Shown piece by piece: positions 1 to 8,858 of a DNA stretch of 64,000 nt. The first letter of the stretch is position 1, and the number at the start of each line of letters is the position of its first letter. The notes under the pieces were generated by a model, which saw only the letters and a program-made list of their open reading frames with translations, searched no databases and had not been told where the DNA came from. Source of the DNA: an uncultured Luminiphilus sp. (GTDB lineage Bacteria; Pseudomonadota; Gammaproteobacteria; Pseudomonadales; Halieaceae); contig CALSMP010000004.1 of NCBI GenBank assembly GCA_943787485.1, positions 62,001 through 126,000 of the forward strand, given 5' to 3'. A program made the translations under genes and the position numbers.

Positions 1-422
1 AGGCTGCTGACCAAGGATTTGGTCATCGAAAACCACAAGTGGTGATCCGTCGGCGACGCGTCGCCAAAATACTTCTCCATCAGCAAGGTATTACCGCGGA
101 GCACCAGCACGCTATCCGCATAGTTATCCTGGAAAACACGGGCGAGACTCAAACCATCGGAAGCTTCATAGCTATCCAACGCATCGCGCTTTTCCTCAAA
201 CGAGTGGATAGCACCCCCTCGAGGCACCATGAGGGTGCTAAGCGGCGCACTCGCATGACTAAATGCCCACCGATTGAAGGGGGCCGAGAGATAATTTGCT
301 TTGGTGACCTGACTTTCCGGGGACGGCGGAAAACCTTCCATCACAGGCTCCGCAGGTGCTTCTATCGCGGTGACAAACGCCAACAGGCCAACGGTGAACA
401 AACCAGATAATCGGTATAGCAT
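1..422 (-). CDS. Serine hydrolase, class C beta-lactamase family (partial, N-terminal part)
   Basis: The gene runs off the left edge, so only the first ~140 residues are present. It begins MLYRLSGLFTVGLLAF, a hydrophobic signal peptide probably cut after an Ala-rich stretch, so the enzyme is likely exported. Further on, residues reading HHLWFSMTKSLVSS contain an SxxK motif (SMTK), the nucleophile motif of serine beta-lactamases, DD-peptidases and related esterases. The preceding FNRWAFSH stretch resembles the NylB-like (6-aminohexanoate-dimer hydrolase) branch more than true AmpC, but substrate cannot be judged without the missing C-terminal part. It lies 35 bp downstream of gspN in the same direction, so it could be read through from the secretion operon and might be a secreted cargo; that is inference. 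Confidence 0.75.
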   Translation of the reverse strand, partial: MLYRLSGLFTVGLLAFVTAIEAPAEPVMEGFPPSPESQVTKANYLSAPFNRWAFSHASAPLSTLMVPRGGAIHSFEEKRDALDSYEASDGLSLARVFQDNYADSVLVLRGNTLLMEKYFGDASPTDHHLWFSMTKSLVSS

Positions 423-457
423 GTGAGTTCCCAAGGCGTTACAGCCAATCCCCGCGA

Positions 458-1213
458 CTATAACTCACCGGACAATTGAATACGAAGGCCTTCACCATCG
501 GGGCTTGCTAACATTTGCAGCGCACCTCGAAGCGCCTCGTTATTGAGGGCTGGACCGGTGAGTGTGACATTCACCCGATAATTGTCACTCGCAATAGCCA
601 CTTCGCCTGCTGCATTGAGCGCGCCCGACAGGGTGACAATCTCGCCGATCGCCTCCCCGGGTTGGCCAGCGCGGTCAGGGTTACTCCATGTCATCTGAAA
701 GTTGCCCAGACCCACATCACCCCCTCTAGCAGTCCAAACAGCCCGCCGCCACAGGACCTTACCCACGATCTCGGGCACCTGCCCGGGATGGAAATCAAGT
801 GCCTGCAGGTCGACATGCATCTGGCCACCGACATAGAGCGGCGCTAACTGCCTGACGAATCGAACGTCTAGGTCGCCTTTCAAGTGCCGAACCTCCAGAC
901 CCGACAGCGTGAATCGAACAGCCAAATCAAGGCGCTGCGCCCCCCAGCGAGTGTTCAGATCGAAAGACGGAGCCAGCGACAGCAAAGACCTAGGCGATAA
1001 AGACCATGACAGGCTACCCAACTGAAACGCTTTATCCCCGAACAGGAGTCGCGACCGCGCCGCCTGCCCTTGCCACAGCGATCCAGTGAACCCCTCAAGC
1101 TCGACGCTTGCGGGCAAAAGAAGTCCTACAGTTCGGGCTGGCGTCTGCCACAGCAGGCTACAGAGGAGAACAATTAAACCGAGCCAGCGCAGGGGATTGG
1201 GCAGCTCGCTCAA
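458..1213 (-). CDS. gspN: Type II secretion system protein N (GspN)
   Basis: A 251-residue protein and the last gene of the gsp operon. It has one N-terminal membrane segment (about residues 9-33, LRWLGLIVLLCSLLW) followed by a periplasmic domain rich in beta-strand-like sequence with VELEGFTGSLWQGQA near residue 40, typical of GspN. GspN is an accessory inner-membrane component found in some type II systems; its exact role is not settled. Its start overlaps the gspM stop by 4 bp, indicating translational coupling. Length fits the family (about 250). Confidence 0.85.
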   Translation of the reverse strand: MSELPNPLRWLGLIVLLCSLLWQTPARTVGLLLPASVELEGFTGSLWQGQAARSRLLFGDKAFQLGSLSWSLSPRSLLSLAPSFDLNTRWGAQRLDLAVRFTLSGLEVRHLKGDLDVRFVRQLAPLYVGGQMHVDLQALDFHPGQVPEIVGKVLWRRAVWTARGGDVGLGNFQMTWSNPDRAGQPGEAIGEIVTLSGALNAAGEVAIASDNYRVNVTLTGPALNNEALRGALQMLASPDGEGLRIQLSGEL

Positions 1214-1683
1214 GTCGGCCTCGCCACCCGAACCGAGGCATTTACGCCACCACTTCGCCCGGCCTGGGTGATTGAGGCCTCAACAACCAACAGACCCTCG
1301 ACGAGCTCGATCTGATGCAACCAGCGCGCCAGGTCATCATAGTTGACGCCTTCATAACGCACCTGCACTTCACCCCGGGAGTTTGGCTGTAACCGTCTGA
1401 CGGGAAGACCCGCAAGCTCACTCGAGCGACTGACCGCCGATACCAAAGAACCGCTATTCTGATTTTTGCTTAGTTCCCGTAAAGAAATGAGTTCGGTCGC
1501 TTTGGCATCGACTCGAGCCAGCAAAGCAATCGCCGCCCGATTGTTTTCTACCAGTTGCTGGCGCGCCGAAGACGCGGGGGCCAAACCGAGCTGATAGAGA
1601 AGCCAGAGCCCTACGACAGCCACCATGATGAGCACGTAGATCTGCTCACGGCGAGTCAACGATAAGAAGGCTGCTTTTATCAT
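1210..1683 (-). CDS. gspM: Type II secretion system protein M (GspM)
   Basis: A 157-residue bitopic inner-membrane protein of the secretion platform. A short cytoplasmic N-terminus with LTRREQIYVLIMVAVVGLWL (residues ~8-27) leads into one transmembrane helix, then a coiled region and a small periplasmic ferredoxin-like domain. GspM partners GspL and helps hold GspE at the membrane. It overlaps gspL upstream and gspN downstream by 4 bp each, the usual L-M-N arrangement. Length is normal for the family (about 160). Confidence 0.9.
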   Translation of the reverse strand: MIKAAFLSLTRREQIYVLIMVAVVGLWLLYQLGLAPASSARQQLVENNRAAIALLARVDAKATELISLRELSKNQNSGSLVSAVSRSSELAGLPVRRLQPNSRGEVQVRYEGVNYDDLARWLHQIELVEGLLVVEASITQAGRSGGVNASVRVARPT

Positions 1684-2843
1684 AAGGCAGCCACCCGAAG
1701 GCGAGCTCGTACCTTATCTCCTTGGGATGAGGAGGTTTCCAATGTTGCTTTCATACCGCGTTCAGTCAAGGTAGCCCTCAGAGAATCCACAGCCTGGTAG
1801 TCCTTCGCCAGAATATCCATCCTGAGTTCTGCGGTATTGCCGCTAAAATTCAACGTTGAAATGCTCGCTTGACTCATGGCGGCTACCGATTCTGTGACCT
1901 TCGCGAGAATCGGTGTAAACATCACCCCCTGCCCGCGCGCAGCAAACTCAGACAACTGCTGATCGAGTTGCCGTTCAGGATCAACGACCGCTCCACGCGG
2001 ATTGGCCTGACGATAGCTCGCCTGAATTGCCTCGCGAATTTGCTGATTTTCAGCACTCAATCGCTGGTACTCGGTGATATCCGCCCCCAACTGCAGAATG
2101 ACAGCAATACTTGCGGCGATGGCCACCGTTCGCCAGTGTTGCCACCAGCGTCCCAACGGCAAAGCGGCTGCGAACTGACCCTGCCGGAGATCAAGCAACC
2201 CCTCTACCGGCGGCGCCAGCATCAGCGCACTGGCAAAACCGCCCCGTCGCCACTGGGCACGGGCCAACCAGTCATCGCCCAGACTGGCGAGGTCCGCTTC
2301 CTGACTCTCGCCATAGACCACCAGCGAGTGAAGCTCTGTTACAAAAGACGACAGAAAAAGTGCGAGCAGCTCCCTGTCAATACGGGCACCCAAGGTATTG
2401 CCATACCGAATGAGCACCGTATCCTCTTCCATCACGAGACAGGCTTCACCGGGCTGCCACGGCAGTAACAGTGCTTCTGGCATGACCGGACCCTCAAATG
2501 ACGGGCCCAATATCGCCAGCCACTGGGCCATGACCTCGGAGGCAACGATCCCTATCGAATAGTGATCATCCGACAATAGTCGGTACGCAAAATGCATGTC
2601 CTCAACGGGATCGATGACATGCTCCTCCAGAGTAAAAGGCAAGGATTTTGCTAAGTGACGCCGCTCATCGGGGGCCACTGATAAATTTACTAATCGCGTT
2701 GCCTCTGCCGGCGCCGCAAAAATGGCGTGGCGATGCGAATCCTCCAGGCGCTCGATACGGCGAGGCTCAGCATCTCCCGCTGAACACTGCCACAACTGGC
2801 CATCGATAAATCGAATAACGGTTAGGTGTTGCTGCTGAGTCAT
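1680..2843 (-). CDS. gspL: Type II secretion system protein L (GspL)
   Basis: A 387-residue inner-membrane protein that recruits the GspE ATPase. The first ~230 residues form the cytoplasmic actin-like domain (LPFTLEEHVIDPVEDMHFAY around residues 69-88 is characteristic), followed by one transmembrane helix near residues 236-255 (WRTVAIAASIAVILQLG) and a periplasmic ferredoxin-like domain for contact with GspM. The gap of 73 bp to gspK upstream is the largest inside the operon and holds no obvious terminator. Confidence 0.9.
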   Translation of the reverse strand: MTQQQHLTVIRFIDGQLWQCSAGDAEPRRIERLEDSHRHAIFAAPAEATRLVNLSVAPDERRHLAKSLPFTLEEHVIDPVEDMHFAYRLLSDDHYSIGIVASEVMAQWLAILGPSFEGPVMPEALLLPWQPGEACLVMEEDTVLIRYGNTLGARIDRELLALFLSSFVTELHSLVVYGESQEADLASLGDDWLARAQWRRGGFASALMLAPPVEGLLDLRQGQFAAALPLGRWWQHWRTVAIAASIAVILQLGADITEYQRLSAENQQIREAIQASYRQANPRGAVVDPERQLDQQLSEFAARGQGVMFTPILAKVTESVAAMSQASISTLNFSGNTAELRMDILAKDYQAVDSLRATLTERGMKATLETSSSQGDKVRARLRVAAL

Positions 2844-2916
2844 TGCAACAGTTAAATCCCGATTAACACGTTGATCTGCGGCTGGTTGTTTGGGTCAAAC
2901 GCCATAGATGGCCACC

Positions 2917-4053
2917 TCACAACTCCCCTCTGGAGCGGTATCGACCGACGATACTGTCGCCGTCTCGCTGAAGAACACTGTACAACTGCAGTTCTCGCTC
3001 GGCAATCTCGACCGTGGCCGACAGCAAAAACCAATCTGTGCTCTCGGATAGAAGCCCATTAAGTCCCTCAGTATCAACGGAAAACGCAGCCGTCGCCAAA
3101 AAGGATTCTACATCCACAATCTGTCCCTGCTCTCTCGCCTCAACGAGCTGTTGCCCTGCCTCTTGGCTCAAGGGTTCAAGTTGACCATCGCCGTTAAGGC
3201 TCCTCAGCACCGTGGCGGACGCGGTCAATACGTTCAGTTTAGCGCCTTCCGAGGGCCACACGGTCACGAACGGAGCGAGTGCAGTGTAAATCTCTCTGGT
3301 TATACCGGTAACAGCTCTGAGCTCACTGATGCTGGCCATCGGTTGGTTAGCCGCTCGATACGGCGGGGTCGCGCTCCGATAGGCGTCATCTTCGGCACCG
3401 TTCAATCGCTTCTGGTTATCCGCATCCATAAAATCTGCCACGGCATCGGCTATCTCCAATGCTTTCGCCTGACTGACCTCTACACCATCCAGCGTCTGCA
3501 ATAGCCGAATAAAAATTTGCTTGGCAGGTGAAAGGCGGTCTCGGTCACGGTTGCTCTGACTGGTCTGAGCAGAGCGTGTCGCGTCCTCACGCTGCGCATC
3601 ACCCAAATCCACATCCGCGCCTTCTGTATCCGGGTCGATGGTTGCACCAGTATCGCCGTCATCGTCGTAATCGGGCAGATCCGATACCAGTAAATTGAGA
3701 TTGAAGCGGCCCTGCAAATCTACCAATTGCCCCGATAACCACCCGTCTCCTTCTAGGGGGTAAGGCGTCGCTTCCGCCGCCCACATTTCAGTCAAATCAT
3801 CCCGGGGTGCGGGCAGTTGCTTATCTAACGCCCGATCAGCGCGCAGGGCTACCGTCGCGAGCGCCTCGGCGCCGCGCAGATAGGCCCAACCCTGTTGCTC
3901 GGTAAAATGATTGGTCCCACGCTGCATGGTCAAGGTAAAGTCTCGCTGGATACCCACCATCAAGGCCGCGGCCAGGGCAAAGATAAGCAAGGCCACCACG
4001 AGCGCCGCCCCTGACTGATATTGAGCGGGCCGACTAGAGCGGTGGCAAGACAT
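2917..4053 (-). CDS. gspK: Type II secretion system minor pseudopilin GspK
   Basis: The large tip pseudopilin of the type II pseudopilus, 378 residues from the ATG chosen here. This start lies inside the end of gspJ and has GGAG 7-8 bases upstream; a longer in-frame start exists at 4080 but gives an oversized leader. The leader MSCHRSSRPAQYQSG is followed by AALVVALLIFALAAALMV, a prepilin-type segment without Glu at +5, as is usual for GspK. An acidic stretch (DYDDDGDTGATIDPDTEGAD) corresponds to the calcium-binding region, and the helix-hairpin-helix-like part (ISELRAVTGITREIYTALAP) follows. Processing would need a prepilin peptidase, here pilD. Confidence 0.9.
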   Translation of the reverse strand: MSCHRSSRPAQYQSGAALVVALLIFALAAALMVGIQRDFTLTMQRGTNHFTEQQGWAYLRGAEALATVALRADRALDKQLPAPRDDLTEMWAAEATPYPLEGDGWLSGQLVDLQGRFNLNLLVSDLPDYDDDGDTGATIDPDTEGADVDLGDAQREDATRSAQTSQSNRDRDRLSPAKQIFIRLLQTLDGVEVSQAKALEIADAVADFMDADNQKRLNGAEDDAYRSATPPYRAANQPMASISELRAVTGITREIYTALAPFVTVWPSEGAKLNVLTASATVLRSLNGDGQLEPLSQEAGQQLVEAREQGQIVDVESFLATAAFSVDTEGLNGLLSESTDWFLLSATVEIAERELQLYSVLQRDGDSIVGRYRSRGEL

Positions 4054-4678
4054 AAAGTCGCTCCAGTTCGCCCCAGTCAAACATCTGCAGGCGAATCTCT
4101 ACCGCCAGCGGCGGCTCTACCAAGGCATCAGGTCGAGACAGATCGGGGATCCAGTTCTCCTGCCAGTACCGGCGGTCAATCTGGCTATTGCGATTGACCT
4201 CGAGTTGATCCAGCCCCGCCAAAAACCTCACGTCGATCGATTCAACCCCTGACAGCAAAACGAGCTCGTTCGGCTCTACCGCGCCCGTCCTGTCTAGGAC
4301 TGGCCAGGCTGCTCTGACAAGCTGATCCTCATCTAGGTAATAAGCAACGCGCTGCAACGTGGAGCGTGGCAAACCCACCGTGTTATGCCACCCTGCGCGG
4401 GTAAACGACAGCGTTTGAGGAGCAAGCTCTCCCCCCTCGAAGGCGGAACGTCGGCTGCCGAATTCGTCATAGACCGATCTGTTGACGAGCTGATGAAGAT
4501 CCTTACCGAGGACCTGAAAGGTGCGATTGATGTCGTTTAACCGGCGACTCTCCTCTCTGAGGCTTTCAACGCCAAAAATCACGGCGGTCAGACTGGTGTA
4601 TCCGGCAACCGCCACAAATGCCATGATCGCCATGGCCACCAGCACCTCGACCAACGTAAACCCGCTGCTACTGCGCAT
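4034..4678 (-). CDS. gspJ: Type II secretion system minor pseudopilin GspJ
   Basis: A 214-residue minor pseudopilin that forms the tip complex with GspI and GspK. The chosen ATG gives the short leader MRSSSG followed by FTLVEVLVAMAIMAFVAVAG, a canonical type IV prepilin cleavage site with Phe+1 and Glu+5. A longer start at 4702 would add eight residues (MLRRRSGP) to the leader and is less likely. The start overlaps the gspI stop and the end overlaps gspK, so I-J-K are translationally coupled. Confidence 0.9.
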   Translation of the reverse strand: MRSSSGFTLVEVLVAMAIMAFVAVAGYTSLTAVIFGVESLREESRRLNDINRTFQVLGKDLHQLVNRSVYDEFGSRRSAFEGGELAPQTLSFTRAGWHNTVGLPRSTLQRVAYYLDEDQLVRAAWPVLDRTGAVEPNELVLLSGVESIDVRFLAGLDQLEVNRNSQIDRRYWQENWIPDLSRPDALVEPPLAVEIRLQMFDWGELERLYVLPPL

Positions 4679-5090
4679 CGGACCACTTCTCCGGCGCAAC
4701 AAAGGCTACCAATTGGTGCAGGGGCGCGGCCTCAGGATCGTCGCTCCCGGAAACGCTGATCTCTAGGCGAACAAAACCCGGCACTTCGGTAGCCTCCTGC
4801 TCGATCCACCAATACCAGGTCCGCTCCTGCATGTCTGTCTCACCGGTGAGAACGCCCTCGGGCAGGGACTTCTGGCGAGCGACCACCAGGCGAAGCTCAG
4901 CCAATCTGTCAGCTGCCACCCAGGAAGCCATGCTCTTTTCACGAAGATAGCTGGCACCATCGAGTTGCTGTGAAAGCAGAAACAGCAGTGAAGGCAAGGC
5001 AACAGCCACCACCGCGAGAGCAACCATGACTTCGACGAGCGTGAAGCCCTCCAAGGCAGGCCGCTGGAAACAAGGCCTAGGGGAACTCAA
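4668..5090 (-). CDS. gspI: Type II secretion system minor pseudopilin GspI
   Basis: A 140-residue minor pseudopilin. The prepilin motif is RPALEG followed by FTLVEVMVALAVVAVALPSL. I place the start at a TTG (5090) inside the last codons of gspH, preceded by GAGGAG about 10 bases upstream, giving a 15-residue leader; the only in-frame ATG (5168) would give an implausibly long leader. The length then matches the family (about 120-140). It nucleates the GspI-J-K tip. The TTG start is inference from spacing. Confidence 0.85.
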   Translation of the reverse strand: MSSPRPCFQRPALEGFTLVEVMVALAVVAVALPSLLFLLSQQLDGASYLREKSMASWVAADRLAELRLVVARQKSLPEGVLTGETDMQERTWYWWIEQEATEVPGFVRLEISVSGSDDPEAAPLHQLVAFVAPEKWSDAQ

Positions 5091-5649
5091 GGCGCGAGGC
5101 CTCCTCACCGCCTGCCAGTAGGACGACGCGCCCAAACAGATCCCACTCCATGAGATAAAGAAGCTCACCCGACTTGGCGTCAGTCCACTCGATAGTTCCC
5201 TCGGTCACCTCACCGCCCGCATAAAAAATAATGTGGGGCTCCGGGCGAAGGTCCAGAGGTCGCGAGGTAATTTCGACATCAGGGTCGCTTGATAGCGTGA
5301 GGAAAATTTCCGTGGCCTCAGGGAACGTTACCGACTCCATAAGTGCCTGATTACCCTTTGTCTCGGCCCAACCCTGATCGTAGCGTCGTAACCAGCTGCC
5401 TCTGAAACGACGCTCCTGCAAAGACCCCGTCAGCTCAAAATATAAACCATGATCGGCGCCAGAAAACTCGGCTTCTACTTGTGCTTCCCCCATCATGGCC
5501 GCCAGCCGTTGAGCAATTTGTTCACGCTTGAGATCCTCGCCACCGCTACCAACATTCAAGCTGACCACCGAGGTCAGAAGGACGATAACCAGTACCACAG
5601 CAAGCATTTCAATAAGCGAAAAGCCTGCGCGCTTATAACCGGCATTCAT
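5077..5649 (-). CDS. gspH: Type II secretion system minor pseudopilin GspH
   Basis: A 190-residue pseudopilin that caps the pseudopilus below the I-J-K tip. The leader MNAGYKRAG precedes FSLIEMLAVVLVIVLLTSVV, with the Gly-1/Phe+1 cleavage site and Glu+5. The rest is the GspH soluble domain with conserved AQRLAAMMGEAQVEAEFSG near residues 41-59. It sits 29 bp after gspG and overlaps gspI. Confidence 0.9.
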   Translation of the reverse strand: MNAGYKRAGFSLIEMLAVVLVIVLLTSVVSLNVGSGGEDLKREQIAQRLAAMMGEAQVEAEFSGADHGLYFELTGSLQERRFRGSWLRRYDQGWAETKGNQALMESVTFPEATEIFLTLSSDPDVEITSRPLDLRPEPHIIFYAGGEVTEGTIEWTDAKSGELLYLMEWDLFGRVVLLAGGEEASRLEFP

Positions 5650-5678
5650 AGCAGCGACCTTTTCAGAACCGCTGGTAG

Positions 5679-6110
5679 TCAGTCATCGCCGCGACGCCAG
5701 TTGCCCAGATCCTGATTTTGCCCCTCACCGCCGGGAAGCCCGTCAGCACCATAGGAAAATAGATCAACCTCATTATTTTCGCCGGGTGACATATAGAGAT
5801 ACTCCCTACCCCATGGATCCAAAGGCACCTCTTCGAGATACCCGCCCTGCTTGAAGTTGCGTGGCTCGGGCTCGAGCGTTGAAGGCTCAACCAGTGCGAC
5901 CAGCCCTTGCTCTGTGGACGGATACACGTAGTTATCAAGACGGTATATCTTCAGCGCAGTCTCGATGGCGCTGAAATCTGCCTGCACTTTCTGTACTCGG
6001 GCGTCGTCGGCGCTGTTAAGCACGGTCGGCGCCACGACACTGATAAGGAGTCCCATAATTACCAGGACAACCAAAATTTCGATCAGAGAAAATCCGTCGC
6101 TTCTGCGCAT
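5679..6110 (-). CDS. gspG: Type II secretion system major pseudopilin GspG
   Basis: The 143-residue major pseudopilin that polymerises into the periplasmic pseudopilus. Leader MRRSDG is followed by FSLIEILVVLVIMGLLISVV (Phe+1, Glu+5). The C-terminal domain carries the family signature YRLDNYVYPSTEQGL and LDPWGREYLYMSPGE, with the aspartates of the calcium site near the end (FSYGADGLPGGEGQNQD). Length is typical. Processed and N-methylated by the prepilin peptidase; the operon has none, so PilD at 33678-34548 is the likely enzyme. Confidence 0.95.
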   Translation of the reverse strand: MRRSDGFSLIEILVVLVIMGLLISVVAPTVLNSADDARVQKVQADFSAIETALKIYRLDNYVYPSTEQGLVALVEPSTLEPEPRNFKQGGYLEEVPLDPWGREYLYMSPGENNEVDLFSYGADGLPGGEGQNQDLGNWRRGDD

Positions 6111-6114
6111 TGCC

Positions 6115-7335
6115 TTACCTCACCATGGTATTGAGATCAAAAATTGGAAGCAGTATGGCCATAACGATCAAGAGAACCAAGCCACCCATAATCACCACCA
6201 TCAGGGGCTCGAAGAGTCCCATGACGGTTCCCAGCGTCATCTCGAGCTCCCTCTCCTGATTGACTGCAGATCGCGACAGCATCATCTCAAGCTCACCTGA
6301 CGTCTCTCCCGAAGCGACCATATGGATCATCATGGGCGGAAAGATTTGCTCCTCCGCCAGCGCTTTGTTCAGGCTCGACCCCTCCTGAACTCGCACTGCT
6401 ACACCTTCAGATGCTCGACGAAGCACCACATTACTCATGACGGCGCTGGCAATTCGAAGTGCCTCTAAGAGAGGAACTCCGCTGGCCATCAAAATACTCA
6501 GTGTAGACGCAAAGCGGGCCGAATCCATACTAATCAAAACGCGATTCAAACCGGGCATAGCCAATAACAAACGATGCCAAATATGCTGATTGTCAGGTTT
6601 TTTTAACAGCCATTTAAAAACAATCGCCGTCAGCAGCAGGCCGATAAGTAACCACAGACCGTAGTCCCTGAGAAAGTCACTGGTCGCAATCAGCCCTACG
6701 GTGAGGGGCGGCAAACTCTTTTTGGTGTGTGCAAAAATACCCACCAGCTCCGGTACCACAAAGACCATCAGCGCAGAAACAACAGAGACGGCAACCGCAA
6801 TCAGCACGAAGGGGTAAATCAATGCTATCTGTAACTTCTGAGCGGTGTGCTGACGACTCTCCGTGTAGTCAGCCAATCGCTCCAGCACCGGAGCAAGCTG
6901 ACCCGCCTGTTCGCCGGCGGTCACCATAGCGCGATACATATCACCAAAGGCCGCGGGGAACTGACCCATCCCATGGGCGAGCGTATGTCCCTCAGCCACT
7001 TTCGAGCGGACCTGCAGCAAAATGGCTTTGGTTTTTGCGTTACGCGTCTGTTCGGCGACCGCCTGCAGGCACTCATCCAGCGGCAGTGCCGAAGCGACCA
7101 GAGTCGCCAATTGACGGGTCACTAACGCAAGCTCAGAGGCACTCAAACCACGGCGCAGAAAGCCTGCCAGAAAACGCGCGTCATTGGCCGCGGCGCGCCC
7201 AGCCTCACCCACTTCGACCGGACGCAGCTGCTTGGCTCTGAGCTGACTGCGTATCTGCCGCTCTGAGTCGCCCTCAAGAACCCCTTTAACCAGTTTACCT
7301 CGGGCATTGAGTGCCTTGTACTTGAAGGCCGTCAT
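6115..7335 (-). CDS. gspF: Type II secretion system inner-membrane platform protein GspF
   Basis: A 406-residue polytopic inner-membrane protein, the core of the assembly platform. It starts MTAFKYKALNARGKLVKGV, the standard N-terminus, so the ATG at 7335 is preferred over an upstream in-frame start inside gspE. Two repeated GspF cytoplasmic domains flank transmembrane segments near residues 170-195, 220-245 and 375-400 (PLMVVIMGGLVLLIVMAIL). The gene begins 1 bp after the gspE stop. Confidence 0.95.
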   Translation of the reverse strand: MTAFKYKALNARGKLVKGVLEGDSERQIRSQLRAKQLRPVEVGEAGRAAANDARFLAGFLRRGLSASELALVTRQLATLVASALPLDECLQAVAEQTRNAKTKAILLQVRSKVAEGHTLAHGMGQFPAAFGDMYRAMVTAGEQAGQLAPVLERLADYTESRQHTAQKLQIALIYPFVLIAVAVSVVSALMVFVVPELVGIFAHTKKSLPPLTVGLIATSDFLRDYGLWLLIGLLLTAIVFKWLLKKPDNQHIWHRLLLAMPGLNRVLISMDSARFASTLSILMASGVPLLEALRIASAVMSNVVLRRASEGVAVRVQEGSSLNKALAEEQIFPPMMIHMVASGETSGELEMMLSRSAVNQERELEMTLGTVMGLFEPLMVVIMGGLVLLIVMAILLPIFDLNTMVR

Positions 7336-7336
7336 G

Positions 7337-8852
7337 TTAGGTGACTGATGTGACTCGAAGCACTTCCTCGAGGCTGGTTTCACCGGCCAGCACCCGACGT
7401 TTGCCGTCCTTTTGGATACCCGGGTAACGCTGACGTGCCTCAGCAAGCATCTTCTGCTCACCACAGCCTTCATGGATTAGGGTGCGAAGCGTATCGTCTA
7501 TTTCAATGAGCTCATAAATCCCGGTGCGACCTCGATAGCCCGTCTGATTACAGGCCTCACAGCCTCTGGCGCGCCAGAGTGTAAGCTCACCATCGTGGTT
7601 CACACCCAGCAGTTCTTGCTCTTTGTCGCTCGCCCGATAGGCCTCCCTACAGCTGAGACATAGCAGCCTGACCAAACGCTGCGCCATCACACCCAGTAAC
7701 GAGGATGACAAGAGAAATGGTTCAACCCCCATGTCCTGCAATCGCGTCACGGCGCCAATGGCCGTATTGGTATGCAATGTCGACAGCACTAGGTGCCCCG
7801 TGAGAGACGCCTGTACGGCAATTTCAGCCGTTTCAAGATCGCGAATCTCGCCCACCATAACCACATCGGGGTCCTGGCGCAAAATAGCGCGAAGACCTCG
7901 GGCAAACGTCATATCCACCTTGGTATTTACCTGGGTCTGGCCGACACCCGGCAACATGTACTCGATGGGATCTTCGATGGTAAGAATATTTCGAGAGCTT
8001 TGATTGATACTCGACAGACCCGCGTAAAGCGTCGTTGTCTTCCCTGACCCCGTCGGACCGGTCACCAAAATGATGCCGTGGGGGCTACTCAATCCGCGTT
8101 TATACGCAGCGCTTACTTGTTCGTTCATATTGAGCTGCGCGAGCTCCAACTGCCCCGCCTGCTTGTCGAGAAGCCGCAGGACAACGCGCTCACCGTGAGC
8201 CGACGGAATCGTCGACATACGAATATCAATAGCGTGACCCGCAATGCGCACAGAAATTCGGCCATCCTGCGGCACACGCTTTTCTGCGATATCCAGTTTT
8301 GCCATCACCTTCAGCCGCGATACCAGCAGCGGAGCCAACATCCTTTTGGGGGACAGAACCTCCGTCAACACACCATCGACGCGATAGCGAACGCTCAAGT
8401 GGTCTTCAAAGGTTTCAATATGAATATCGGACGCTTTTTCTTTGACAGCCTGAGACAAGATGGCGTTGATAAGTCGGATTATGGGCGCATCGTCCTCGGC
8501 ATCCATGAGGTCGCCGAGGTCCGGCAGTTGGTCAACAAGTCGGCTCAAGTCAACGTCAGCACCGATGTCCTCTGCCATCTGCGCCGCCTCGTTGTTGGTA
8601 CGCTGATAAGCCTCGCGTCAATCGGCGCTGAAAAAACTCCGGAGAGACCAATTCAACCACAAAGCGCTGGCCCAGATGTCGCCTAACCTCGAGTAACACA
8701 TCGGCCTGCAACTCACCGGTGTAGACAAGAATAGGTTGGTCGTTACGCCAGTCCAGCAGCACGTCATGGCTTTTAGCGTAAGCGAAGGGAAGCGCACCGC
8801 TTAAGCTCGCAGGCGCAAGGTCGCTCTCCATGGCCTCAGCAAGGGGTTCCAT
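7337..8852 (-). CDS. gspE: Type II secretion ATPase GspE (one frameshift as sequenced)
   Basis: The cytoplasmic hexameric ATPase that drives pseudopilus assembly, about 504 residues when read across one frameshift. The N-terminal domain runs from 8852 ([12 protein letters not shown]) through [12 protein letters not shown] to about residue 80. An extra base in the GG at 8611-8612 then throws it out of frame; removing it restores [18 protein letters not shown]. The second part has Walker A GPTGSGKT, the Asp box, Walker B ([16 protein letters not shown]), the His box and the tetracysteine zinc motif (CLSC and CEAC). All catalytic motifs are present, so the break is probably a sequence error; if real, the ATPase would lose its GspL-binding N-terminal domain. 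Confidence 0.9.
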
Positions 8853-8858
8853 AGGCGA

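Noticed and set aside
39-410. Open frame of 123 codons on the plus strand
   Set aside because: It lies wholly opposite the serine hydrolase gene, which has a signal peptide and SxxK motif; the plus-strand product resembles nothing.
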